64,000 nucleotides of DNA from Oscillospiraceae bacterium (GTDB taxonomy: Bacteria; Bacillota; Clostridia; Oscillospirales; Oscillospiraceae), in the NCBI GenBank assembly GCA_902791215.1, contig CADAUZ010000019.1:1-64000 (forward strand). The letters run 5' to 3'. Both the position numbers and the translations under genes were made by a program. The notes beneath the pieces are model-generated. The model searched no databases and was not told the origin of the DNA. It worked only from the letters and a program-made list of their open reading frames with translations. Shown here piece by piece: positions 16,117-24,545 of the stretch. Numbering within the stretch: position 1 is the first letter of the stretch; each line of letters opens with the position of its first letter.

Positions 16117-17286
16117 TTAATTTACTTTGAATGCCAGCGTCGTGCTCCCGTCGTCGTAGACAATGACGCTGAGCGGGATGATATCGGTGACCTCGCCCTT
16201 GCCGTAGGTATAGGTGTCGGTCGTGGCGGTGACGCCGCAGACATAGCAGTTGTTCGCAAGCGGCAGCACGCCGTTGAACTCAAAATCGGTGAGCTTGAAG
16301 GAGGAGGTGTGCGCCCAGCTCAGGCCGTCCAGGGCATCCTGCGCGCGCTTTTCGATGTCGGAGCCGGGGATAATATAGGGCTTGAGGTTATTGAGCGCGG
16401 TCAGGCCGTCGGTGGCGCCGGAGCGGAAAAGCAGGTACTTTTCCGTGAAGGGCTGCAGGAGGTTGACGAGCCGCTGCTGGGTCTCCTCGTCCACGGGCTT
16501 GATGAACTGGATGTCGCCCTTGTTGGGGTCGATGGTGAAGGGGTTGCCATCCTCGTCGCGGATCTCGGCCTCCACATCGCCGATGACGTTGTCAAAGCGG
16601 TAGGTGACCTTGGTGGGCAGCGTGGGCAGATCGTAGTAGTAATCCTCGTACACGTCGTAGTGAATATCGCGCGCCACGATGTACTCCTCGCCGAGCTGGG
16701 TGCCGTTGAGGAAAACCGTGTATGTACTGGGAACCGTGATTTCAAAGGAGTTATAGAGATTGGAGAAGTCGAAGCTGTCGGAATAGAGCACCCAGGGCTT
16801 GAGGCCCCATTCCAGAATACCGGGCAGGAAGCGGCTGACAAGCGGCCAGGGCATCTCGTCCAGATTCACCTTGCCGCGGTAGTTCTGGTCCTCGACAATG
16901 GTCATGCTGCCGATCTCCCGGCCGTCGCAGCGCAGGCTGTAACTGAGCGTGCCGGAATCATTGACGCCGCTTTTGCGCACGGCGCTGACACCGTTTCCAA
17001 GCCTGCTCTGCACGAAGGCCTTGATTTCCGCGTCGCTCTGGGTCTCATGGGGCATGGCCTGTACGGCGCGCTCCATGCCGTCGTTCCACTTGTCGCGGTT
17101 GAGCGTTTCCAGATAAGCGTCCACGGCCTTCTGCGGGCGCGACAGCTCATACTGCTCGGCATAGTCGTATACCCGTTCGAGCCAGGTGTAGGCCGTCAGG
17201 AGCAGGAAAGCCCCAAACGCCAGCAGCACCAGCGTATAGATGAATTTACCGAGCAGGCCACGCCTGCGTGTGCTTTTTCCGGCCAT
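16117..17286 (-). CDS. Membrane-anchored extracytoplasmic protein, paralogue B, function unknown
   Basis: A 389-aa protein with a basic N-terminus, one TM helix (about residues 12-31) and a large extracytoplasmic part. It is clearly homologous along its full length to the next gene upstream (17329-18465). Shared segments include SRP at the start of the ectodomain, AMPHExQSD, KPWxxxS(D/E)xFDF, LPTK(V/I)xYRFDN(V/I)IG, and DALDGLxWAHTSS. The C-terminal about 70 residues look like a small alpha/beta domain of the NTF2-like kind, which is only an impression. Context with a phosphodiester glycosidase and a GT2-GtrA protein suggests envelope polysaccharide work. I do not recognise a named family. 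Confidence 0.8.
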   Translation of the reverse strand: MAGKSTRRRGLLGKFIYTLVLLAFGAFLLLTAYTWLERVYDYAEQYELSRPQKAVDAYLETLNRDKWNDGMERAVQAMPHETQSDAEIKAFVQSRLGNGVSAVRKSGVNDSGTLSYSLRCDGREIGSMTIVEDQNYRGKVNLDEMPWPLVSRFLPGILEWGLKPWVLYSDSFDFSNLYNSFEITVPSTYTVFLNGTQLGEEYIVARDIHYDVYEDYYYDLPTLPTKVTYRFDNVIGDVEAEIRDEDGNPFTIDPNKGDIQFIKPVDEETQQRLVNLLQPFTEKYLLFRSGATDGLTALNNLKPYIIPGSDIEKRAQDALDGLSWAHTSSFKLTDFEFNGVLPLANNCYVCGVTATTDTYTYGKGEVTDIIPLSVIVYDDGSTTLAFKVN

Positions 17287-17328
17287 CTCTCTGTCCTCTC
17301 TCTCCTGCCAGAAGGCGGATTCTATAGA

Positions 17329-18465
17329 TCAATAAAGCTCCAAAAATATCGCCCGGATATCGTCGTTTCTCTCGCGGACGATCACGCGCATGTTGCTGAC
17401 ACTCTCCGCCTCGCCCTTACCGTTGGTGTAGGTCGTGGCGATGGAGGTAATGTCCAGAATATAATGGTTGTCACCCAGGGCGAGCGCGCCGTTGAGCGTT
17501 GCGGCGTCCACATTGACCGACGAGGTGTGGGCCCAGTGCAGGCCGTCGAGCGCGTCATGCATGCGCTTGTCGAGGTCGCCGCCCGCAAGCAGATAGGGCT
17601 GGAGCCGCTGGTAGCCGTAGGTCGGGTCCACCACGCCGGAGGTATAGCGCAGATAGCGCTCCACAAAGCCCGCTGTGAACTGGGCAAGACGCTCCAGCTT
17701 CTCCGGGGAGCAGGGCTTGATAAACTGCGCGTCGTCCCGGTTAGGATCGACGACGAACACCTCGCCGTCCTCATCGAGGATCACGGGGTCGATGCTGCCA
17801 ATGATGTTGTCAAAGCGGTAGCGGATCTTGGTGGGCAGACCATCGTAGCGGTCATAGTAGTTTTTCAGCACATCGAAGGGGATGCCGGTCTCCACCACAT
17901 GCTCCGCCCCGAGCTGCACGCCGTTGAGCAGAACGCGGAAGGTGCGGGGGATCACGATATCCACTGAGCTGTAAAGACCGCCGAAGTCAAAGGTCTCGCT
18001 CTCCACGTGCCAGGGCTTGATGCTCCACGGGAGCATGGTCCAGGGAAAACGGCTCATGTCGAAGGGCGGCTCAAAATCCTCCGCCTCGGCGATGGTGACG
18101 GTGCCGAACTCGTTGCCGCGGCAGCGCAGGGAGTAGATCGCGCGGCCCGCGCCTCCGCCGCTCTTGCGGGAGTAGCTGATGCCGTCTGAGAGCATCTCGC
18201 GCACGCGCTCGCCGACCTCCTCGTCGGACTGGACCTCATGGGGCATGGCCTTGATCGTGTCCGCGATCCCCTCGTCCCAGAGGTTGCGGCTGAGATCGGC
18301 CACATAGGCATCCATCGTGTGATTGGGGCGGGAGGCCTCGTAAGCCTCGGCGTAGGTCCAGACCTTGTCGAGACCGTAGTACACGCCGTAGCACAGCAGC
18401 GCCGCCCACAGGGCCAGGAAGAGCGTATACAGCGCTCTCCCGAGGCACCTTTTCTTTTTTGCCAT
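17329..18465 (-). CDS. Membrane-anchored extracytoplasmic protein, paralogue A, function unknown
   Basis: A 378-aa protein with the same layout as the downstream paralogue: a basic MAKKKR start, a TM helix at about residues 10-30, then an ectodomain with AMPHEVQSD, RFDNIIGS and DALDGLHWAHTSS. The pair arose by tandem duplication, but the copies have diverged well beyond recent duplication, with mostly blocks of identity around conserved Gly/Trp/Asp residues. It lies 16 bp after the phosphodiester glycosidase gene, with an AAGGAA ribosome binding site. The conserved acidic and aromatic residues could mark a ligand site; no enzyme motif is recognised. Confidence 0.8.
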   Translation of the reverse strand: MAKKKRCLGRALYTLFLALWAALLCYGVYYGLDKVWTYAEAYEASRPNHTMDAYVADLSRNLWDEGIADTIKAMPHEVQSDEEVGERVREMLSDGISYSRKSGGGAGRAIYSLRCRGNEFGTVTIAEAEDFEPPFDMSRFPWTMLPWSIKPWHVESETFDFGGLYSSVDIVIPRTFRVLLNGVQLGAEHVVETGIPFDVLKNYYDRYDGLPTKIRYRFDNIIGSIDPVILDEDGEVFVVDPNRDDAQFIKPCSPEKLERLAQFTAGFVERYLRYTSGVVDPTYGYQRLQPYLLAGGDLDKRMHDALDGLHWAHTSSVNVDAATLNGALALGDNHYILDITSIATTYTNGKGEAESVSNMRVIVRERNDDIRAIFLELY

Positions 18466-18481
18466 AAACGAAATTCCTTAC

Positions 18482-19603
18482 TTATCTGAACAAAAATGCG
18501 TTGGGAAGGGGACGCGGGTTGCCGCCCTCAGCCGAGCAGCTGTTGACATAGCGGCCTTCGTAGTACATGACCGTGGAGGAGCCGCCGTCCATATTGCAGG
18601 CATTGACCGCGCCGTAGCTTAAAAGCAGGTCCACCATGTCCTGATAGGTTGCGCCGATGGAGTGTACCTGGCGGCCGTCGATGACCAGCATGATGATCGC
18701 GCCGTCCGCGCGCTGGGCGATGGCGGTGCGGGGGTTGACGCTGGAGGTGAGATAGGCGGGATCGGTGGGCACGCCGTTGGAGATGAGGATGGGGCCGAAG
18801 GACACCGCGTGCACGATGCCGTTTGCCACGCAGTCCTCGTAGGAATAAAAGCCAACATGCAAAATGCCGTCCTTGTCAAGCCCGGCGAAGCCCTCGGTCA
18901 CATCCATGTCGCGGTTGTAGCACACGCCGTCGACAATGGTCAGACCCTCCGGCATGCCGCCGAGGCCGCCGCCGCCGTCGTCCTTGAAGCCGCCGGCGTT
19001 GATGCCGCCGATAGCGCCGTACTTCTGGCACATCTGCTCGAGCGTGAGACCCACGCCGCCGTAGCTGTCGGGCATGCCGACGAACACGCGCTTGGGGTCG
19101 AGTATCACGGTCATGTAGCCGAGATAGCCGTTGCCCTTGACTTCCTTGAAGATGATGCCGTCGCCGTCCTCGTCCACCAGACCGTAGGGATCGGTGTCAT
19201 CGCCCGTGCTGCTGGCGCTGCCGATCTGGGTGACGGTGCGCTCCTGATTGGCGGCAACGGTGATGAGGTTTTTATCGGTGGCGATGTCGGTCTCCATCTT
19301 CTTGCGGGTGCGGATGGCGTTTAATTCGTCCGCCGTCATGAAGATCTGCGGCATGGAGCGGAAGCGCCGCGTCTCGTCCATCGTGCTGATGAACAGATCG
19401 CGCAGCGCGGGGGAGGGCCCTTTCAGGATCACATACTCCAGCCCCAGCAGGCCGCTGCACAGCACGATCACAAACACGATGATGAAGCCGGCGAGCCTGT
19501 CCCAGAAGCGCCGCGCCTTGAGATGGCGGATCAGCTTCTTCTTTTTCTTCTCGGGCAGCGCGTTGATCTTATCTATTTCGTCGATGTTGTCTTTTTTCTT
19601 CAC
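18482..19603 (-). CDS. Membrane-anchored phosphodiester glycosidase (NAGPA domain)
   Basis: A 373-aa protein with a Lys-rich cytoplasmic N-terminus, a TM helix at about 37-58 and an extracytoplasmic NAGPA/DUF2233 domain. The family signatures are visible: YGAIGGINAGGF, PRTAIAQRADG, LVIDGRQ and the terminal NACNMDGGSSTVMYYEG. Relatives remove sugar caps joined through phosphodiesters, as in teichoic acid or exopolysaccharide biosynthesis. It is the first gene of a four-gene operon. The start is GTG at 19603, with AAGG 7 bp upstream, and the promoter lies at 19667-19695. Confidence 0.9.
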   Translation of the reverse strand: MKKKDNIDEIDKINALPEKKKKKLIRHLKARRFWDRLAGFIIVFVIVLCSGLLGLEYVILKGPSPALRDLFISTMDETRRFRSMPQIFMTADELNAIRTRKKMETDIATDKNLITVAANQERTVTQIGSASSTGDDTDPYGLVDEDGDGIIFKEVKGNGYLGYMTVILDPKRVFVGMPDSYGGVGLTLEQMCQKYGAIGGINAGGFKDDGGGGLGGMPEGLTIVDGVCYNRDMDVTEGFAGLDKDGILHVGFYSYEDCVANGIVHAVSFGPILISNGVPTDPAYLTSSVNPRTAIAQRADGAIIMLVIDGRQVHSIGATYQDMVDLLLSYGAVNACNMDGGSSTVMYYEGRYVNSCSAEGGNPRPLPNAFLFR

Positions 19604-19666
19604 TTCTACACCTTCAACTGTTATTTTGTGTCAAGCCATTTACATAACAACCCAAAGTACCAAGAT

Positions 19667-19695
19667 ATTTTACCATAAGCCCGCCCTCCTGACAA
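19667..19695 (-). promoter_or_regulatory. Promoter of the four-gene envelope glycan operon
   Basis: Minus strand: -35 TTGTCA (19695-19690), 17-bp spacer, -10 TAAAAT (19672-19667). Confidence 0.65.
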
Positions 19696-19794
19696 GCGGA
19701 TTTTGCTGGATTTTGTCAATACATTGGAATTATTTTATGACGGAGACAGAGTGTATGACTGAATCGGGGCAAAAATGTTCCCGTGTTTCTCTTG

Positions 19795-19847
19795 CCTCCC
19801 CCAGCTGCGCATGCGGCGAAGTGGGGGAGGGGGACCGCTTCAGCGGT
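19795..19847. repeat. CCTCCCCCA / TGGGGGAGG double hairpin element
   Basis: CCTCCCCCA (19795-19803) pairs with TGGGGGAGG (19822-19830). It is followed directly by ACCGCT-TC-AGCGGT (19834-19847). It resembles a dispersed GC-rich intergenic repeat of gut Clostridia, but only one copy lies in this window. Confidence 0.55.
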
Positions 19848-19866
19848 GGAAGGGGTCGCGCTTCTC

Positions 19867-19895
19867 TTGCATCAGGTCCTCGTACATGGTATAAT
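19867..19895 (+). promoter_or_regulatory. Promoter of the gene at 19925
   Basis: -35 TTGCAT (19867-19872), 17-bp spacer, perfect -10 TATAAT (19890-19895). Confidence 0.7.
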
Positions 19896-19924
19896 AAACA
19901 AAACATGAAACCATGGAGTACGTC

Positions 19925-20650
19925 ATGAAAAAGGTTTATACATACATCTGCATCCTTCTCGCATTTTTCATACAGTCACCCGCGGCATCAGCGGCGGTGC
20001 AAGCGGGCTTTTCCACGGAGCCCTTATCGGCGGCGGATACGGAAACCTTCCTCCAAAGCGTGAAGCTTACGCCCTTGACAGAGGAGCCGAAGCGGAGGCC
20101 GATTGCCTGCTTCGACGCAAGCGATGAAAGAATCGCGATCGGCTGCGGGGATTCCGGGAATAAAACAGTCTGCGTCTACACGACGGACGGCGCTTTTCAA
20201 TACGGTTTTCGCTTTCCGTGCGGCGGCAGCTTCGGTGTTGAACTGGACGGTGAAAACCTGATCCTTTATTTTGCACGCAGCGATGTCGCCGCGTCGGTGA
20301 ATCCAACGGGGACAATCGAAAGCCTTGCAAAAATTCAAAACACGATTGACAATAACGCGTACTGGAACCACCATGTTCATGCGATCACACGCGAAGTCGG
20401 CGGCATAAGATATACGCTAAAAAATAACCTCGGCTTTTTCGGCCTCTTTGCATCGACCTATTCGCAGCTGACCGCGACCGGTCCGGACGGCGAAGAGCGC
20501 GTGCTCTATGACGTACGTGCAGAGCAACTTGCAAAGTCGGCAGCTGTATTTGTGCTTATTGCAGTGCTTGTTGCTGTTGCTGTAGTCGTGATCGTCAAAG
20601 AGTTTGGAAAACTGAAGCGCAGGGAGTCTGCGATAGAGAATTGTAATTAA
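19925..20650 (+). CDS. Secreted protein with C-terminal membrane anchor, function unknown
   Basis: A 241-aa protein. It has an N-terminal signal peptide (MKKVYTYICILLAFFIQSP, cleavage likely after ASAA), an extracytoplasmic domain, and a C-terminal TM helix (VFVLIAVLVAVAVVVIVKEF) with a short basic cytoplasmic tail, giving a type I topology. I chose the ATG at 19925, which is preceded by GGAG; an ATG four codons earlier is less well spaced. Strand and GC differ little from its neighbours. No family is recognised. It has its own promoter and a terminator, so it is monocistronic. Confidence 0.65.
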   Translation: MKKVYTYICILLAFFIQSPAASAAVQAGFSTEPLSAADTETFLQSVKLTPLTEEPKRRPIACFDASDERIAIGCGDSGNKTVCVYTTDGAFQYGFRFPCGGSFGVELDGENLILYFARSDVAASVNPTGTIESLAKIQNTIDNNAYWNHHVHAITREVGGIRYTLKNNLGFFGLFASTYSQLTATGPDGEERVLYDVRAEQLAKSAAVFVLIAVLVAVAVVVIVKEFGKLKRRESAIENCN

Positions 20651-20676
20651 AGTTACGTAAATAAAATTATGTAAAC

Positions 20677-20727
20677 AAAAAGATCTTTCTCTGTAAGTCT
20701 TAGTTCATCCGAGAAAGATCCTTTTTA
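20677..20727. terminator. Bidirectional terminator
   Basis: AAAAAGATCTTTCTC (20677-20691) pairs with GAGAAAGATCCTTTTT (20711-20726). T-rich ends on both strands serve the converging genes at 20650 and 20740. Confidence 0.8.
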
Positions 20728-20739
20728 TTGTTAAGCGAT

Positions 20740-21027
20740 TCAACCCATCAGCGGGTCGTACACAGATTCTGCCGCGTATACCTCGAACGGGTCAATGTCG
20801 ATGCAGCTTCGCGGGTCAAAGTGCCCGCTCACATCCCAGGCTACCGTGTCATTGAGCACTGTCAGCTTTTGCACGAAGAAATCGGCATCCTTGAGCGGGG
20901 CGAACACACCGCCGCGTTCGATTGCCGGGGCCATATCATATTGCTTGATCTGACCGTCGGAGAAATAGGCGTAGACGGTTTTCCCGGGTCCGGCCACCGC
21001 CTGCACCACAACGGGATAATACTCCAT
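20740..21027 (-). CDS. DUF2442 domain protein
   Basis: A 95-aa protein matching the small DUF2442 family: VVQAVAGPGKTVYAYFSDGQIKQYD, then PLKDADFFVQKLTV and the near-C-terminal WDVSGHFDPRSCIDIDP. It lies 13 bp downstream of a DUF4160 gene. The DUF4160-DUF2442 pair is recurrent in bacterial genomes and has been proposed to be toxin-antitoxin-like, without firm functional proof that I know of. It shares the promoter at 21341-21369. Confidence 0.85.
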   Translation of the reverse strand: MEYYPVVVQAVAGPGKTVYAYFSDGQIKQYDMAPAIERGGVFAPLKDADFFVQKLTVLNDTVAWDVSGHFDPRSCIDIDPFEVYAAESVYDPLMG

Positions 21028-21040
21028 AAGCCTGCCCTCC

Positions 21041-21301
21041 TTACTTCAAAGGGGCTATTTCATTAAGCGCCTTATTGTCCTTCGCAAGCTCCCAGTTCTG
21101 CATCAGCTCATCGCTGTGCAGCTCGTTCCATGCAAGGACAAGCTTGAGCTGCCTTGCGGGAAGTGAACCTTGGATTACACATCCGTTCTGTATATCTACA
21201 AGACACCTGTAATTGCCATACATCGCATGAAAATGCGGCGGATTGTGGTCACTGTAATACATGGTTATACGTATGCCACGAAACAAGCAGATTTCCGGCA
21301 T
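21041..21301 (-). CDS. DUF4160 domain protein
   Basis: An 86-aa protein (MPEICLFRGIRITMYYSDHN, then PPHFHAMYG) with the family's conserved HNPPHFH-like motif (SDHNPPHFHAMYG), which resembles a metal or nucleic-acid site. I start it at 21301, where GGGAGG stands 7 bp upstream; the open frame reaches 21316. It is the first gene of the pair with DUF2442. A promoter with an inverted repeat between its -35 and -10 boxes suggests autorepression, which is a feature of toxin-antitoxin modules. Confidence 0.85.
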   Translation of the reverse strand: MPEICLFRGIRITMYYSDHNPPHFHAMYGNYRCLVDIQNGCVIQGSLPARQLKLVLAWNELHSDELMQNWELAKDNKALNEIAPLK

Positions 21302-21340
21302 GGTTCGACCTCCCATCTACAAGACATCATTTTCACTTTT

Positions 21341-21369
21341 AGTATATCACATTCACGAAACGTGAGCAA
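21341..21369 (-). promoter_or_regulatory. Promoter and operator of the DUF4160-DUF2442 pair
   Basis: Minus strand: -35 TTGCTC (21369-21364), 17-bp spacer, -10 TATACT (21346-21341). The palindrome TCACG-AAA-CGTGA (21353-21365) fills the spacer and touches the -35 box, a classical repressor position. Confidence 0.65.
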
Positions 21370-21402
21370 TACATAATCCCGCGATTTCAGTCTCCAAAAC
21401 AA

Positions 21403-21431
21403 TTGAACAATCCCCGCAAACATGCTATAAT
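21403..21431 (+). promoter_or_regulatory. Promoter of the metallophosphoesterase/acyl-CoA synthetase genes
   Basis: -35 TTGAAC (21403-21408), 17-bp spacer, perfect -10 TATAAT (21426-21431). Confidence 0.72.
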
Positions 21432-21514
21432 AACAAAAGCGCTATTTCACAAATATTCGAGGTGCAGGTTCATTGTCCAGACCGCATGTGTTTTTCGGGG
21501 AGAGGGAATATCTG

Positions 21515-22609
21515 ATGTGGGTCGTCATCATGCTGGTGCTGGGGCTTACGGCGCTGGCGTCGTTTGTCTATCTGCTGACGCGCTTTCACAGCTTTTCGTT
21601 TATCAGGGCGCTTGACGAAAAAAGCCGGGTGCTGGCCTGGCTTGCCACGCTGCTGCCGCTGCTGCTCACAGGCGTGTTCTGGCTTCGCTTCAACGTGACG
21701 ACGCTCTTTGTCGTGCTGCTGCACCTGATGGCGGCTTTCCTGCTGTGCGCTCTCGTCTTCTTCCTCATACGGAGATTCGGGAAAATCACCATCCCCTATG
21801 ATATCGAGGGAGCCGCCGCGATTTTGCTGACCATTATTTATCTCAGCGTCGGCTGGTATAACGGACACCATGTTTCCCAGACGGATTACCGCCTCGAGAC
21901 CGCAAAGGACATCAAGCGCGATTACCGCATCGTGGAGATCGCGGACTCGCACTTCGGCATCACCCAGTCCGGAGAGACCTTTACCCGCGAGATGCAGCGC
22001 GTCCAGGCGCTGAACCCCGACGCGGTTGTCATCGTGGGCGACTTCGTGGACGACGACAGCGACCGGGCCGACATGATCAAGGCCTGCAAGGCCCTGGGGG
22101 AGCTCAAAACCGCCTTCGGCGTCTTCTTCGTCTACGGCAATCATGACAACGGCTATTACAAGTACCGCAACTTTGACTCTCAGGAGCTTCGCGCGGAGCT
22201 CGAGAAAAACGGTGTCACCATCCTCACGGACGAGAGCGTCCTGCTGGACGACAGCCTGTACCTCGTCGGACGGCGCGACCGCTCCGACCGCGGCAGAGCA
22301 CCCATCGACGAACTCATGGCGGGGCTTGACAAGACAAAGTATGCCGTCGTCCTCGACCACCAGCCCAACGACTTTGATGCCGAGACTGCGGCAGGCGCAG
22401 ACCTTGTCCTTTGCGGCCACACCCACGGCGGGCACATTTTCCCCGCGGGACAGATCGGCCTTCTCATGGGCGCAAACGATGCCGTCTATGGCGCGTCGAA
22501 GCGCAAGGATACGACCTTCGTCGTAACCTCCGGCATCTCCGGCTGGGCCATCCCCTTCAAAACCGGCACGTTTTCCGAATTCGTGGTCATTGACTTGAAA
22601 AAACAGTAA
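21515..22609 (+). CDS. Membrane-anchored metallophosphoesterase (calcineurin-like, YkuE/YaeI type)
   Basis: A 364-aa protein with three to four N-terminal TM helices followed by a calcineurin-like phosphatase domain from about residue 125. Metal-ligand motifs are intact: IADSHFG, VGDFVDD, YGNHDN and CGHTHGGH. I chose the ATG at 21515, which has GAGAGGG 8 bp upstream and starts just before TM1. A TTG at 21473 with GAGGTG upstream would add 14 residues. It is followed after 12 bp by the STAS-acyl-CoA synthetase gene and is likely cotranscribed. Relatives act on phospholipid headgroups or lipid A precursors at the membrane. Confidence 0.88.
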   Translation: MWVVIMLVLGLTALASFVYLLTRFHSFSFIRALDEKSRVLAWLATLLPLLLTGVFWLRFNVTTLFVVLLHLMAAFLLCALVFFLIRRFGKITIPYDIEGAAAILLTIIYLSVGWYNGHHVSQTDYRLETAKDIKRDYRIVEIADSHFGITQSGETFTREMQRVQALNPDAVVIVGDFVDDDSDRADMIKACKALGELKTAFGVFFVYGNHDNGYYKYRNFDSQELRAELEKNGVTILTDESVLLDDSLYLVGRRDRSDRGRAPIDELMAGLDKTKYAVVLDHQPNDFDAETAAGADLVLCGHTHGGHIFPAGQIGLLMGANDAVYGASKRKDTTFVVTSGISGWAIPFKTGTFSEFVVIDLKKQ

Positions 22610-22621
22610 GGAGCAACTGCT

Positions 22622-24493
22622 ATGAAAATCAAAATGGAACAACTCAACGCCCGCGCCTGGCGCCTGCGCATCAGCGGAAGGCTCGACCCGGACAGCGCGG
22701 ACGCCGCACGCCTGGTCTTCGCCGCCATGCCCGACGACGCGGAGGTCATCACCGTGGACTGCGCGGCTCTCAATGACGTGACCCTCGCGGGCCTGCGTGA
22801 GCTGCTCATTGCCCGCCGCCGCTTTGCCGCGGGCATCATGCGCCTTGTCAACGTGCGCCCCAAGGTCATGGAAACGCTGAACGTCAGCGGCTTTAAGGAC
22901 TTCTTCGAGGTGAGCGCCGAGGAAGAGCCGGGCCCGGAATACATGCGCGTGAGCTTCCGGGATTTTCTCTCCACCAAGCACTATGCCATGCCGGAGCGCG
23001 TCGCGGTGGTGAGCGAGGCGGGGGAGCATACCTGGCGGGAGATCGACGCCTGTGCGGACGTGATCGCCTCCGATCTTGCGCGCCTCGGCGTGCGTAAGGG
23101 CAGCCATGTCGCCATCTGCGGCCGCAACTCCATCAACTGGATCTACACCTTCTTCGCGGTACAGAAGCTCGGCGCGGTCGCCGCGCTTATAAACCCCGGC
23201 CTCAAGGCCGCCGAGATCGCCTCCGTCGCCTTGGGCGGGGACGCGGAGTTCCTCTGCTGCGGCGAGATTTTGGAGATGAAGGATGAAGAGGCGTTTCTGC
23301 AAGAGATCGAAGCCGCCTCCGGCGGCAGGCTTACGCGCTTTTACTCCATCCGCAATTCCGTCGACTTTCGCGCGCGGCAGCTCGAGCCTGTCAGCTATCC
23401 GCTCGCCCCCTCCCGCGGGGACGATCCGGCCCTCATGATCTTTACCTCCGGCTACACCGGCACGCCCAAGGGGGTGCTGCTGTCGGCCTGGGGCGTGCTG
23501 AACGCCTCGCGCGGCAGCACCGGGAACCAGCGCCTGACGGAGCGGGACAAGATCTGCCTCATCCTGCCGATGTTTCACATCTTCGGTTTGGTGGCAGGGC
23601 TCTTTGCGGGGGCCTGCGCGGACGCGACCTTGTATCTGCCGCGGGATATCCGCACCGATACGATCCTGGAGCTCATCAGCCGCGAACAGTGCACGGTCTT
23701 CCACTCGGTGCCGTCCATGCTCGTTGCACTCATCAACAACAAGAGCTTTGCGCCCGAGAAGCTTTCCAGCCTGCGCTGCACCATCATCTCCGCCGCCGCG
23801 GCCACCCGCGCGCAGATGGAGCGCTTCCAGGCCGCCATGCCCCAAAACCACTTCCTCTCCTCCTACGGGCTGAGCGAGATGGCCCCGGTCAGCATCACCG
23901 ACTACGAGGACACGGACGAGCATGTCATGTTCACCGTCGGCAAGCCCTGGCCGGACATCCGCATCAAGATCATAAACCGTGACACAGGAAAAGAGTGTCC
24001 CGCAGGAAAGGACGGCGAGATCCTGGTCCAGGGCTACAGCCTGATGGGCGGCTACTATCGCATCGGCCTTGACGATCAGGCAATCGACGCGGAGGGCTGG
24101 CTCCACACCGGCGACCGGGGCCTTCTGGACGAGGAGGGCTACCTGCGCCTGCTGGGCCGTTATAAAGAGCTCATCCTGCGCGGCGGGGAGAACGTCATGC
24201 CTGGCGAGATCGAGTACGCCCTGACAGAGCTCGACAGCGTCGCCAACGCCAAGGTCATTGGCGTGCCGAGCGACTTCTTCGGCGAGGAGGTCTGCGCCTG
24301 CGTGGTCTGCGCCCCCGGCAAAAGCTTTGACGAGGAAACGGCCCGGGCGGCTCTCTCCGCGCGCCTTGCCCGCTACAAGGTGCCGTCCTTCTTCCTCGAA
24401 TACGAGCAGCTGCCCCTTCTCGCGACCGGCAAGGTCAATATCGCGGCTCTCAAAAAGGACGCGGTGGAAAGAATTAAAAACTTACAGAAATGA
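22622..24493 (+). CDS. STAS domain fused to an acyl-CoA synthetase (AMP-forming)
   Basis: A 623-aa fusion. Residues 1-95 form a STAS fold (KIKMEQLNARAWRLRISGRL ... TLAGLRELLIARRRF), the domain of anti-sigma-factor antagonists. From about 115 on is a complete ANL adenylating enzyme: P-loop TSGYTGTPKG (about 273-282, with Tyr where Ser/Thr is usual), YGLSEMAPVS (about 414), HTGDRGLLDEEGYLRLLGR (about 494), and the C-terminal lysine in ATGKVN (about 602). It should activate a fatty or aromatic acid as its CoA thioester. STAS-ligase fusions are unusual; the STAS part could tether or regulate the enzyme. The ribosome binding site is AAGGAG. Confidence 0.9.
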   Translation: MKIKMEQLNARAWRLRISGRLDPDSADAARLVFAAMPDDAEVITVDCAALNDVTLAGLRELLIARRRFAAGIMRLVNVRPKVMETLNVSGFKDFFEVSAEEEPGPEYMRVSFRDFLSTKHYAMPERVAVVSEAGEHTWREIDACADVIASDLARLGVRKGSHVAICGRNSINWIYTFFAVQKLGAVAALINPGLKAAEIASVALGGDAEFLCCGEILEMKDEEAFLQEIEAASGGRLTRFYSIRNSVDFRARQLEPVSYPLAPSRGDDPALMIFTSGYTGTPKGVLLSAWGVLNASRGSTGNQRLTERDKICLILPMFHIFGLVAGLFAGACADATLYLPRDIRTDTILELISREQCTVFHSVPSMLVALINNKSFAPEKLSSLRCTIISAAAATRAQMERFQAAMPQNHFLSSYGLSEMAPVSITDYEDTDEHVMFTVGKPWPDIRIKIINRDTGKECPAGKDGEILVQGYSLMGGYYRIGLDDQAIDAEGWLHTGDRGLLDEEGYLRLLGRYKELILRGGENVMPGEIEYALTELDSVANAKVIGVPSDFFGEEVCACVVCAPGKSFDEETARAALSARLARYKVPSFFLEYEQLPLLATGKVNIAALKKDAVERIKNLQK

Positions 24494-24495
24494 TA

Positions 24496-24523
24496 TGAGG
24501 GACGCCCGTACGGGCGTCCCTCA
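24496..24523. terminator. Perfect 28-bp palindrome after the acyl-CoA synthetase gene
   Basis: TGAGGGACGCCCGT followed by its exact complement, starting 3 bp after the stop. It is terminator-like but lacks a T-tract. A related hairpin sits at 24689-24726. Confidence 0.55.
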
Positions 24524-24545
24524 GACTGTAGACGAAGTCGATTCC

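Larger units (their letters stand above)
19604..19924. other. Divergent intergenic region with two promoters and a palindromic element
   Basis: It holds the minus-strand promoter of the glycan operon, a stem-loop element at 19795-19847 and the plus-strand promoter of the next gene. I see no coding sequence. Confidence 0.6.
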
